Assembly: GCF_018860625.1 (NCBI RefSeq)
Contig: NZ_JAHKQB010000038.1
Location: forward strand, 1-64,000
Source of the DNA: Paracoccus sp. C2R09
Lineage (GTDB): Bacteria > Pseudomonadota > Alphaproteobacteria > Rhodobacterales > Rhodobacteraceae
Reading direction: 5' to 3'
Length of the DNA: 64,000 nt
The notes under the pieces are model-generated. The model worked only from the letters and a program-made list of their open reading frames with translations, had not been told where the DNA came from and searched no databases. The translations under genes and the position numbers were made by a program. Shown in pieces: positions 47,522 through 56,209 of this stretch (its first letter is position 1; each line of letters opens with the position of its first letter).

Positions 47522-48441
47522 TGCCCGCGTTGATTCATGGCGACATGGCCGAAAGGCTGGCGGGCCTGCAGGGGGGGCGGGATGCATCGTCCGGCCTGCG
47601 TTGGCCCGGCAACGCGCACGTCGCCCTGTCCTTCGTCCTGAATATTGAGGAGGGATCCGAGCGGAATGTGATGGACGGCGATCCCGCATCCGAGCATCTG
47701 AACTCGGATATGCGGACCGAGCCATGGACAGGAATGCGGAACCCCGTAATCGAGTCGCATTACGAGTATGGCAGTCGTGTCGGTGTCTGGCGGATACTGG
47801 ACCTGTTTCGGGATCGTCGCCTTCCGCTAACCGCCTTCGCGACAGGACAGGCACTTGAACGTATTCCCGCGATCGCCGAGCGGCTTGTTGTCGACGGCCA
47901 TGAAACTGCCGCCCATGGGTGGCGATGGATCGATTATCGCGATGTTCCCCCGGAGGTAGAGGCCGAACACATCGGCCGGACCGTTGAAACGATCAGGCGA
48001 TTGACCGGACAGGCGCCGCGTGGGTGGTACACCGGCCGCATCAGTACGAATACGCGCAGGCTGGTACTCGAGCATGGGGGGTTTACCTATGATTCCGATG
48101 CCTATGACGACGACTCGCCCTACTTCCTGACCCATTCATCGGGACGGCACCTCGTCCTGCCATATTCGTTCGATACAAACGACATGCGCTTTGCATCCTC
48201 GCCCGGTTTCGATACCGGCAGGGACTGGCTGGACTATCTGATTGACAGCCTGGACGTGATGTCGCGCGAAGGCGCACTCAGACCGCGAATGATGTCTGTC
48301 GGGTTGCATTGCAGACTGGCAGGGCGCCCAGGCCGGATACGCGCGCTGGAGCGGTTCATGGATCACATCGCGGATCGTACGGACGTCTGGATCGCTCGGC
48401 GCGAAGACATTGCCCGGCACTGGCTGGAACATTCCGCATGA
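47521..48441 (+). CDS. PuuE-like (allantoinase-type) polysaccharide-deacetylase-fold hydrolase
   Basis: 306 residues, cytoplasmic. The sequence follows the PuuE branch rather than chitin deacetylases: LSFVLNIEEGSERNV, HETAAHGWRWIDYRDV, RGWYTGRISTNTRRLVLEHG, LPYSFDTNDMRFA and MSVGLHCRLAGRPGRIRALE. PuuE opens the hydantoin ring of allantoin without the usual amidohydrolase fold. In an operon with a hydantoinase it may act on a related hydantoin or ureide. The stop overlaps the amidase start. Confidence 0.88.
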   Translation: MPALIHGDMAERLAGLQGGRDASSGLRWPGNAHVALSFVLNIEEGSERNVMDGDPASEHLNSDMRTEPWTGMRNPVIESHYEYGSRVGVWRILDLFRDRRLPLTAFATGQALERIPAIAERLVVDGHETAAHGWRWIDYRDVPPEVEAEHIGRTVETIRRLTGQAPRGWYTGRISTNTRRLVLEHGGFTYDSDAYDDDSPYFLTHSSGRHLVLPYSFDTNDMRFASSPGFDTGRDWLDYLIDSLDVMSREGALRPRMMSVGLHCRLAGRPGRIRALERFMDHIADRTDVWIARREDIARHWLEHSA

Positions 48442-49817
48442 CATCGCAGCGAAACGAAGATGCAACCGATCTGGCAGCCCGCCTGAGAGCCGGAGAAGTC
48501 AGCTCGGTCGATGTGACGCGAGCATCGCTTGCTCGTATCGACGAGTTGGACGCTGATCTAAATGCCTTCATCACGGTGGATACCGACGGGGCCATCGCCA
48601 CCGCAATCGATCTCGACCGCCGGCGCAGGGACGGCCTGCCCTGCGGGCCTTTGCACGGGTTACCCGTGGCAATCAAGGATGTGACGGCTACGAAGGGGAT
48701 CCGGACCACTCAAGGCTCGATTCTCCACGCGGACCACGTTCCAGACCGGGATGCGGAGTCTGTGGCACGCCTGCGTCGCGCAGGCGCCGTCATCGTTGGC
48801 AAGACCAACACCCCCGAATTCGCCTTCGGTGCAGTCTGCACCAACCAGTTGAAGGGACCTACACGAAACCCCTGGAACAGGGATCTGACATCGGGCGGGT
48901 CCAGTGGCGGTTCTGCCGTTGCGGTCGCAACGGGAATGGTCGCGTTGGCGCAGGGTACGGATTTCGGCGGCTCTGTCCGGATGCCCGCATCCTTTTGCGG
49001 AGTTGTCGGCCTTCGCCCCACGCCAGGGCGCATTCCCGAACCGGACCGGCCATTGGGCTGGTCTCAGTTGCAGACGCAAGGAGTTCTGGCGCGATCGGTC
49101 CGCGACACCGCACTGATGCTGGACGTCATGAGCGGTACGCATCCCGATGATCCCGTCCATCCCGGCTCACCCAGACCCGTAGCGGCCGAACTGCGCATCG
49201 CTGCGAGCCTCGATCTGGGCGGCGCATTTCCAGTCGATCCCGAGGTACGTCTCGCCTTCGTGCGCGCTCTTGCCGATATCGAGCGTCATACCGGACCGGT
49301 CACCCGCGCACATCCTGACATGACCGGCGGAGCCGAGGCCTTCAAAACACTCCGCGCGGCAGAATCCTGGTTCCGGTCCGGCGAGCTGGTGAGCACCCAT
49401 AGGCATCGGCTGAGCCCGTCCTTCGTCTGGAACGTGCAACAGGGCCGCACTATCGGCGCGGCTGACTATCTTCGGGCAGAAGCTGTCCGCACGACCCTGT
49501 GGAGGCGGGCATCAGCGTTCTTTGCTGATCATGATGTCCTCATAATGCCGAGCTGCGCGGTGATGCCCTTCTCCAACGATACGCTGGAAGTTCTCGAGGT
49601 CGGCGGCAAGACTCTTCCGTCAATCATCGACTATCTGGCCTGCACTTTCCTGATCTCGCTTATTGGGTTCCCGGCCGTTTCCCTGCCAGCCCCACGCGTC
49701 AGGAACCAGCTGCCATTCGGCATTCAGCTGGTCTCCTCTCCCGGAAACGAAGCTGTTTTGCTTAGTCTGGCTTCCGCACTCGAAACGAAAGGCTTTGTCC
49801 AGCGCTGGACCCCATAG
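48438..49817 (+). CDS. Amidase-signature family amidohydrolase (in TRAP operon)
   Basis: 459 residues; its start overlaps the PuuE-like stop by four bases. The triad is complete: Lys80 in LPVAIKDVTA, Ser155 in LTSGGSSGGSA and Ser179 in GTDFGGSVRMP. It differs clearly from the amidase at 36027, so it is not a recent duplicate. No signal peptide is present. As the last gene of the operon it may release ammonia or cleave an N-carbamoyl or amide product of the ring-opening enzymes. Confidence 0.93.
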   Translation: MTSQRNEDATDLAARLRAGEVSSVDVTRASLARIDELDADLNAFITVDTDGAIATAIDLDRRRRDGLPCGPLHGLPVAIKDVTATKGIRTTQGSILHADHVPDRDAESVARLRRAGAVIVGKTNTPEFAFGAVCTNQLKGPTRNPWNRDLTSGGSSGGSAVAVATGMVALAQGTDFGGSVRMPASFCGVVGLRPTPGRIPEPDRPLGWSQLQTQGVLARSVRDTALMLDVMSGTHPDDPVHPGSPRPVAAELRIAASLDLGGAFPVDPEVRLAFVRALADIERHTGPVTRAHPDMTGGAEAFKTLRAAESWFRSGELVSTHRHRLSPSFVWNVQQGRTIGAADYLRAEAVRTTLWRRASAFFADHDVLIMPSCAVMPFSNDTLEVLEVGGKTLPSIIDYLACTFLISLIGFPAVSLPAPRVRNQLPFGIQLVSSPGNEAVLLSLASALETKGFVQRWTP

Positions 49818-50777
49818 GAGAACGCGGCAGCGCGTGAATACGAGGCACCCGTAGCACGTCGAGAATATTCATCGGGAGGTTTGGCCAGGCGCGCAGCTTT
49901 CAGATCGCACAGGGTCAAAGCACGACCTGGTCTCTAAGACCAATGGTATCATTGCATGACCTCGGCCTCCGGCGTGCTCACCAACGTCTCGCCATGCGGC
50001 CGGCCACAGCGGTATTGCGGACGTTGCGGCTGGCCATGAGGGCAATGCGGAATATCCCCCCGGCGGAGACCGTATAACGTGTTTCGCGCACCGATGATAA
50101 ACCTACCCTTATAGCCGGCCATCAGTTCAACCCCGAGGCCGGGGCTCTTCTTCCGCGGATGTCCCGTGCCGGCGACATTAGGGGGATCCAGAGATGATCC
50201 GGATCGTGGAAAAGAGCTATCTAGGGCATCAGCAGGCCTCAATCACGACGCGGCGATCAGGTGTGTCGCGCCCGTTGCCGATGATATGGCGGCGGCAATA
50301 TCGGGCGGGCCAACTCCGCGTTGATAGGTCGCCCGCTTTCCACTCGATGGTGGTTTCGTCCATGGCATCTGCGGCCGGTGCCCGCAGTCGCACAGGCGGG
50401 GCCCCGCGATACACTAGATCTCCGGCACGATATCCTGCTCCCGCGATAGGCGGCAGCTCCTCGTCCACCCGTCAATGGGCCCGGCGGTCGGGCGCGCTAC
50501 TTCGGGCCGCGAAAGGAAGATGATCGCCACCATGGCGGGGTGCACATGTGTGGCGCGAGCGGTGTCACCGACCTGCGGGGCAGAAGGGACACCTTGGAGC
50601 TGCCGGTCCAGCGGTCTCGGGCGCGATCCGCATGCGATGGCGAATTTTCCCACCTCTGCGGAGGCAGGGGGCGACCTGCTCAGACTGATCTGTGAATTGC
50701 ACCGACTTTCTTTGACGTCTTCGCATGTTATCGGGCGCAGCCGCTCGATCGGGGCGTCTCGAACTGTCCGGCCTATG
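49818..50777. other. 960-base region without a recognised gene
   Basis: It lies between the convergent amidase and hydantoin-racemase genes. Several GC-rich frames exist on both strands (for example 49949-50242 minus with MAGYKGRFIIGARNTLYGL, 50229-50468 minus with APAADAMDETTIEWKAGDL, and 50414-50860 minus), but none continues as a recognisable protein, and protein-like patches jump between frames. It may be a decayed gene on the minus strand. Confidence 0.45.
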
Positions 50778-51485
50778 TCATCGCGCCACTTTCGCTCTTG
50801 GTGATGCGTATGCGCCGCGCTTCGATGTACGGAGCCCGGCCCCTGCCAAGGCGGAGACAAGCGACAAGCCAGCCGCTATGCCTTCGATCACGGGGCATCT
50901 GAACTCTTCGGACAGGCTCGCGGCAAGCGGGGCCATCCCCGCGCAACCGAGCATAATTGCGTCGGCCCCATCCTGCTTGAGCGCAGCACTGACCTCGCGA
51001 CGGATCGCCGCGACCGCGGCTGGAGTACCCGCATCAATATCCAGCACTTGGATGTCTGCGGCGCGCAATCCAGCACAGCGCGTTGCAAGCCCGTAGCGTA
51101 CAAGGTTGCCGCGCAATACCGGCAGCGCTTCTGGTACCGAGGTAACGACTGCAAAACGATCCGCGACCAGCGAGGCAAGATGCGCGGCGGCTTCGCCGAT
51201 GCCCACCACAGGCGAGCCCGCAAGGCAGCGTGCTGCGTCCAGGCCGGTATCGTCGAAACATGCGATCACATGACCATCGACGCCTTCACGTTCGGCGTCC
51301 TCGATGCGTTCGAGCATCCACGGGACCGCGCGTGCGCCGTCGACCGGTCCCTCGATGGAGAGCGGCCCGCCGGCAGCGCCGGTAACGATCAAATCGATGC
51401 CCGGCATCACAGCACGCCTTGCCGAGGCCGCGATGCCTGCGGTCATTGCTTCGCTTGCGTTCGGATTGACAACATGCAGGCGCAT
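50778..51485 (-). CDS. hyuE: Hydantoin racemase (Asp/Glu racemase superfamily)
   Basis: 235 residues. It opens with RLHVVNPNASEAMT, and the active-site cysteines are Cys76 in HVIACFDDTGLDAAR and Cys181 in IMLGCAGMAPL, the positions known for hydantoin racemases. It would interconvert D- and L-5-substituted hydantoins, or allantoin enantiomers, so that a stereospecific hydantoinase can use both. Its ATG overlaps the stop of the ABC permease by one base (TGATG), so it belongs to the ABC operon. Confidence 0.88.
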   Translation of the reverse strand: MRLHVVNPNASEAMTAGIAASARRAVMPGIDLIVTGAAGGPLSIEGPVDGARAVPWMLERIEDAEREGVDGHVIACFDDTGLDAARCLAGSPVVGIGEAAAHLASLVADRFAVVTSVPEALPVLRGNLVRYGLATRCAGLRAADIQVLDIDAGTPAAVAAIRREVSAALKQDGADAIMLGCAGMAPLAASLSEEFRCPVIEGIAAGLSLVSALAGAGLRTSKRGAYASPRAKVAR

Positions 51486-52360
51486 CAGTTGCGCAGCCTG
51501 CGACGTTGCATCAGCCCTATCAGGGTGAAGGTCACCAGTACCAACACGATCGAGCCTCCGGTGGTCGCTGTCCCGAGCGCATAAATCTCGGGGTCAGTCA
51601 CGGTCGTGGTCTTGGCGGCAAGTTGCATCGGCAAGGTGTTGTCGGCGCCCATCACCTGGCTGGATCGTGCCAACTCGTCCCAGCTCAGAGTGAAGCCGAA
51701 TACCGCGACGCCGATCAAGAAAGGCGCGATCATCGGCAGGGTCACATGTCGGAAGGTCTGCCAAGGGTTCGCGCCGAGGTCGCGAGCCGCCTCTTCATAG
51801 GCCGGATCGAAGCGGTTGAATACCGCGAACATGATCAGCAACCCGAACGGGAGAGTCCAGGTAAGATGCGCGCCCAGCCCCGACGTGAACGGACCAACCG
51901 CTGAGACGAAGTCCTGTTCGATCCAGTTGATACCGGCATTTGCCCCGATTGCCTTGATGGCATCGTCGATAAGTCGAAACTCGAGTGCGATCCCGAGGGA
52001 GACAACGATAGACGGCACAATCAGGCTGGCAATGGCGACGTACAGCAGCAGCGTGGCGCCGCGGAACTGTTTTCGGAAGGCAAGTCCTGCGAGAACCGAG
52101 ATCGCCACCGTCAGTATCATGACCACCAGCGCCAGCCCGAAGGAGCGCTTGAACGCCCCCGAGATATCGACCTGTCCGCCACCCGCCCAGAGCCGTTCGA
52201 ACCAGTGGGTAGAAAAGCCGTTCATGGGAAACACCAGCCCTCCCTGAGGGCCCTGGAACGACAGCACCAGAACTGAGATCATCGGGCCGTAAAGGAACAG
52301 GACGAACAGTCCGAAGAAACCGGCGAGCAGGTAGAATGATCGGGTGCGCCTTTCGGTCAT
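51485..52360 (-). CDS. Polyamine-type ABC transporter permease (PotC-like)
   Basis: 291 residues with about six membrane segments. N-terminal LAGFFGLFVLFLYGPMISVL is followed by QGPQGGLVFPMNGFSTHWFE, which is characteristic of PotC-type permeases. The EAA loop reads EEAARDLGANPWQTFRHVTL. It ends on the start codon of the hydantoin racemase, so synthesis of the two is probably coupled. Confidence 0.93.
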   Translation of the reverse strand: MTERRTRSFYLLAGFFGLFVLFLYGPMISVLVLSFQGPQGGLVFPMNGFSTHWFERLWAGGGQVDISGAFKRSFGLALVVMILTVAISVLAGLAFRKQFRGATLLLYVAIASLIVPSIVVSLGIALEFRLIDDAIKAIGANAGINWIEQDFVSAVGPFTSGLGAHLTWTLPFGLLIMFAVFNRFDPAYEEAARDLGANPWQTFRHVTLPMIAPFLIGVAVFGFTLSWDELARSSQVMGADNTLPMQLAAKTTTVTDPEIYALGTATTGGSIVLVLVTFTLIGLMQRRRLRN

Positions 52361-52363
52361 GGC

Positions 52364-53377
52364 TCAGAGTTCCCTGCGAATGTCTACGAGTTTCAGAAGT
52401 GCCCAGACCCCGGCGAGAACCGTTGCCAGCAGGATCACCGCATTGGCTGCTGCAAGCGGGAACTGCAGGAACTGCATCTGCGTCTGGATGACCTTGCCCA
52501 CCGAGGCGATCTGCTGGCCGCCCATGATGCCTATGGTCATGAAATCGCCTACGACCACCGTAACCACGAAGATCGAACCGATCAGAATGCCCGGCCGGGC
52601 CAGAGGCAGGATGACATGGCGCAGGGTTTGCGCTCCTGTGGCACCGGCATCGTGCGATGCCTCGATCAGCGCGGGATCTATGCGCATCAAAGAGTTGAAG
52701 ATCGGCACCACCATGAACAGCGTGTAGAGATGGGTAAGGGCCAGGATCACGGCGAAATCGGAGTATAGCAGACCCTCGAGCGGGGTGTCGGTCACCCCCA
52801 TCGCCATCAGTGCCTGATTGACCAACCCGTTGCGCCCCAGGAGGGGGATCCACGAGATCATCCGGATGACAATCGAGGTCCAGAACGGGATCGTGCATAG
52901 CACGAAACAGATCACCTGTACCTTCAAGGTACGGACATGGAAGGCGAGGAAGTAGGCGACGGTGAAGCCGATTACGAGCGTCGTAGCCCATACCACGATG
53001 CCAAACTTCAACGTCGAGAGATAAGTCCGGAAAGTCGTGCAAAGACCTGGCAGCTGGTCAAAGCAGCCGTAGAAGACATCGCCGTAGTTCTGAACCGTCA
53101 GGGCCGGCTCGATGGAATACTGGGTGTACTGCCAGAAGCTCACTATCACCGTCGCGGCCAGCGGCAGCACGAAGAAGATGAGGAACACGAGGGCTATGGG
53201 TGCCGCCTGAAGGTAAGGCGCCATGGTCGCGGCAATGCGGGTTCCGCGCCGTCTTCTCGGCTTGCGTATCAAATGTCCGGGGTCGGCCGTTCGCGCATTC
53301 GTCAGCCCCGGTTCGTTGGTGGGGGCGGAGGTCCGGACTTGCCGGACCTCCGTCGGAATGTCGGTTACATTGGTCAC
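52364..53377 (-). CDS. Polyamine-type ABC transporter permease (PotB-like)
   Basis: 337 residues from a GTG at 53377 whose GTGA overlaps the stop of the binding-protein gene. A basic cytoplasmic N-terminus (about 55 residues with RKPRRRRGTR) precedes six membrane segments starting at PIALVFLIFFVLPLAATVIV. Typical of the family are IPFWTSIVIRMISWIPLLG and the EAA loop EASHDAGATGAQTLRHVILP. Confidence 0.92.
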   Translation of the reverse strand: MTNVTDIPTEVRQVRTSAPTNEPGLTNARTADPGHLIRKPRRRRGTRIAATMAPYLQAAPIALVFLIFFVLPLAATVIVSFWQYTQYSIEPALTVQNYGDVFYGCFDQLPGLCTTFRTYLSTLKFGIVVWATTLVIGFTVAYFLAFHVRTLKVQVICFVLCTIPFWTSIVIRMISWIPLLGRNGLVNQALMAMGVTDTPLEGLLYSDFAVILALTHLYTLFMVVPIFNSLMRIDPALIEASHDAGATGAQTLRHVILPLARPGILIGSIFVVTVVVGDFMTIGIMGGQQIASVGKVIQTQMQFLQFPLAAANAVILLATVLAGVWALLKLVDIRREL

Positions 53378-54633
53378 GCGGCGATGAACTCGTTCCATTT
53401 GCGCACCATGTACTGGTTCTCGTCCATCACCGCATTCCAGCAGGCAACCGCGCCCATGCGCGCTTCGTAGGAGCCGCCGTCGCGTACCGCGCCGGCCTTC
53501 TCGAGCAGTCGCCCGTCCGGCGCGAGGATGTCTTGCTCGGCTGCGGCACCCTCGTACCAGTAGGCCCATTCGTAGGCTTCCATATACTCTTTCGCCGTGC
53601 CCAGAACCGCCGGATAGTATCCCTGCTTGGACAGATGGGCTCCTGCCCAGCCCGACAGGAACCAGTTGATGAACTCGTAGGCTGCGTCTTCCTTGCGGCC
53701 ATCGATGGTGCGCGGAAGTCCGAAGCCCGAGGCCCAGGCGCGGTATCCCTCCTTCAGCGGCTGGTAGACACATGGAATCCCCTGGGTGCGCACGGCAGTG
53801 ACGGCCGGCGACCACATCGACTGGATAACGACCTCGCCCGATGCCATCAGGTTCACAGATTCCTGAAAATTCGACCAGAACGCGCGGAACTGCCCGGCGC
53901 GCTTGGCCTCTATCAGTGCCGCGATGGTGGCGTCGATCTCCTCTCGGGTCATGTTGCCCTTGTCGCCATAGATGATGTCACCGCGCGCCTCGAGCGCCAT
54001 TGCCGCATCCATGATGCCGATAGACGGGATGTTCAGGATCGACGCCTTGCCGGCAAAGTCCGGGTCGAGCAGCGATGCCCAGGAGGTGATCTTCTTGTCG
54101 ATCAGGTCCGGACGGATACCCAAGGTATCGGCGTTGTAGGTGGTTGGGATCAGGGTGATCCATTCTGTCGGCTCGGCCGCGAAGCTCGTGGCGTCCGCAC
54201 TCTCGAGATAGAGAACCTCATGGGGCGCGGTACCGTCCCAGCCGACTTTCTTGCCGTCTACGGTGCCTCGGGCGATGACGCTTGCAAGGTCGTCCACCCG
54301 ATCGATGCGATTGGCATCCATCCCCTTCATGTTGCCCGAGGGCACAAGGTTCGGCAGCGAGAAATACTCCGAATCGACCAGATCGAACGAGTTGGGCTGG
54401 GTGATCACGCGGCGCGGCACTTCGTCGGTATTGACGGCGATGTACTCGATGTCGATGCCAAGCTCTTCCGAGGCCTTCTGTGCGATCGCAGGCGATTGGT
54501 TTACCGCGGTCGACAGGTAGCGCAGCGTCACCCGACCTTGCGCATGGACGAAGGGTGCGGGCAGGGCTGCGCTGCCAGCCAGGGCAGCGGCACCGCGCAG
54601 GACCGAGCGACGCGTTGGCTTGGACATGGTCAT
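53374..54633 (-). CDS. Polyamine-type ABC substrate-binding protein, Tat signal
   Basis: 419 residues; ATG 54633 follows AGGAG by seven bases. A clear twin-arginine leader (TRRSVLRGAAALAGSAALPA) ends near PFVHAQ. The mature protein is of the PotD/SBP_bac_8 type: DLVDSEYFSLPNLVPSGNM, IPTTYNADTLGIRPDLI, ITSWASLLDPDFAGKASIL. The polyamine-binding acidic set cannot be confirmed by eye, and the linked racemase suggests another solute. Confidence 0.9.
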   Translation of the reverse strand: MTMSKPTRRSVLRGAAALAGSAALPAPFVHAQGRVTLRYLSTAVNQSPAIAQKASEELGIDIEYIAVNTDEVPRRVITQPNSFDLVDSEYFSLPNLVPSGNMKGMDANRIDRVDDLASVIARGTVDGKKVGWDGTAPHEVLYLESADATSFAAEPTEWITLIPTTYNADTLGIRPDLIDKKITSWASLLDPDFAGKASILNIPSIGIMDAAMALEARGDIIYGDKGNMTREEIDATIAALIEAKRAGQFRAFWSNFQESVNLMASGEVVIQSMWSPAVTAVRTQGIPCVYQPLKEGYRAWASGFGLPRTIDGRKEDAAYEFINWFLSGWAGAHLSKQGYYPAVLGTAKEYMEAYEWAYWYEGAAAEQDILAPDGRLLEKAGAVRDGGSYEARMGAVACWNAVMDENQYMVRKWNEFIAA

Positions 54634-54670
54634 CGTGTTTCTCCTGTTGAGGCCTTTTTCATTCGTTCGT

Positions 54671-55669
54671 TCAGCGATCGAGTGTCAGCACATGCGCAGC
54701 GTCAGTGCGCCAGCCGACGCCTACCACGGCGCCTGGGGTCAATGGCTGGTCGAAGAAGGCGCGCTCGCCGATCACTGCGGTCAGGCTTTCGCCGGCCTCG
54801 GTTTCAAGGCCTATCCGTACATCGACACCGCGGTATTCGATCTCGCTCACTGTCGCGCGCCGGCGCGCGTCGGAGGCTCCCGCATCGGACAGGACAGCAA
54901 GGTCGTCAGCGCGCAATGTTATGGTGCGATCACCGTCCTCGAGGATGTTATGTCCACCGATGAAACGTGCCACGAATGGCGTACGCGGGGCGTTGTATAT
55001 CTCGCGCGGCGGCGCGGCTTGGACGATACGACCGTCGTTCATCACAACCATCAGATCCGCAAGCGCCATCGCCTCTTCCTGACTGTGCGTGACATGAATG
55101 AAGGTGATGCCCAATTCGGATTGGATGCGTCGCAGTTCCGATCGCATGCGCACCCTCAGAAACGGATCGAGCGCTGAAAGCGGCTCGTCGAGCAGGAGTA
55201 CTGACGGCTTCGTCATCAGTGCGCGCGCTAACGCAACACGCTGCTGCTGACCACCAGAGAGCTGGTTCGGCAAACGGTGTGCGTAGTCCTCCATCGACAC
55301 CAGTTCGAGCATGGTCGCGGCGCGAGCTAGCCGCTCGGCTCGGGCGACGCCCTTCATATGGAGGGAGAATGCGACATTCTCAGCCACGCTCAAATGTGGG
55401 AAAAGCGCGTAGTTCTGAAACATCATCGCCGTGCCACGTTCGGCTGGCGTGTCATTGTTCACGACCCGTTGCCCTATGACGATGTCGCCGTCGGTGACCT
55501 CCTCGTGACCAGCGATCATACGAAGGGTGGAGGACTTGCCGCAGCCTGATGGACCGAGCAGGCAGCAATAGGTACCTGCCTTGATCTTCAGGCTGATAGC
55601 ATCGACTGCCAGTGCATTATCGTAGCGTTTGGTAACAGCGGCGAGTTCGACTGATTGGGCTTGGGACAT
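54671..55669 (-). CDS. Polyamine-type ABC transporter ATPase (PotA-like)
   Basis: 332 residues. Walker A is GPSGCGKSS, Q-loop MMFQNYALFPHLSVAENV, signature LSGGQQQRVALARALM, Walker B VLLLDEPLSALDP and the H-loop FIHVTHSQEEAMALADLMVV. A C-terminal TOBE domain follows (RATVSEIEYRGVDVRIGL). It is the first gene of the five-gene operon ATPase, binding protein, two permeases, hydantoin racemase. Confidence 0.95.
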   Translation of the reverse strand: MSQAQSVELAAVTKRYDNALAVDAISLKIKAGTYCCLLGPSGCGKSSTLRMIAGHEEVTDGDIVIGQRVVNNDTPAERGTAMMFQNYALFPHLSVAENVAFSLHMKGVARAERLARAATMLELVSMEDYAHRLPNQLSGGQQQRVALARALMTKPSVLLLDEPLSALDPFLRVRMRSELRRIQSELGITFIHVTHSQEEAMALADLMVVMNDGRIVQAAPPREIYNAPRTPFVARFIGGHNILEDGDRTITLRADDLAVLSDAGASDARRRATVSEIEYRGVDVRIGLETEAGESLTAVIGERAFFDQPLTPGAVVGVGWRTDAAHVLTLDR

Positions 55670-55934
55670 TTACATCTCCATTCTCGAACCCGACGGAAGC
55701 GAGGAAACTGCATGCGCTCAATTGCTTCAAAGTGATTTGATGCGCCGTTCGCCCCATCGCCGCTATTTTGCGCAGAGGTTCGATGCGGCTGCCCGAATGG
55801 CAAGCGGAACACCGACCCACATTGTTGAGAATATGTTCGGCGTTGGCCGGAACACCGAAAGTGACTGGCTGCCGCTCGGCAACGTCTGCCCCATTGAGTT
55901 AATCAGTTCCACGCTAACGTGATGGGCAAGGAGC
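55670..55934. other. Upstream region of the PotA-like gene
   Basis: Probably holds the promoter of the ABC operon. No gene is supported; open frames on both strands lack recognisable content. The right part continues the frame of the IS3 relic without recognisable transposase sequence. Confidence 0.4.
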
Positions 55935-56095
55935 AGGTTGGAAATCAGGCTCGGATCCATACCGCGAAACGTCGCCCGCCATTTCTGTGGCGTCGCGCGG
56001 CTCATGCAATGTTTGCTGCACAGTTAGACTGCAGGAACACCGCCTTCAATCTGGCGGAGCACGCCCACGATCTGTGCCCGGCTGAAACATGTCAT
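55935..56095 (-). pseudogene. IS3-family OrfA relic
   Basis: The minus strand reads MTCFSRAQIVGVLRQIEGGV, then PAV, an in-frame TAA, then LCSKHCMSRATPQKWRATFR and GMDPS. This matches the HTH start of IS3-group OrfA proteins (RFSEEQIIGILREHEAG, LCRKHGMSEATFY.WKAKFGGMD, from memory). The stop and the absence of OrfB make it a remnant. It lies exactly between the hydantoin-linked ABC operon and the sulfatase cluster. Confidence 0.75.
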
Positions 56096-56209
56096 CCTTA
56101 TCAGAAGCTCCTCGTTCATCCTGCCGAGGAAATTCACTTCCACATCCCCTTAAGGTCGGGGGGATCACCCTCCAGGGCGCCTTTCTGTGGACGCGCCCCG
56201 TCCTTCGTA

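Noticed and set aside
53200..54963. 587-codon open frame on the plus strand
   Set aside because: It lies opposite the well-recognised PotB-like and binding-protein genes; long antisense frames are expected in GC-rich DNA and the translation has no family features.
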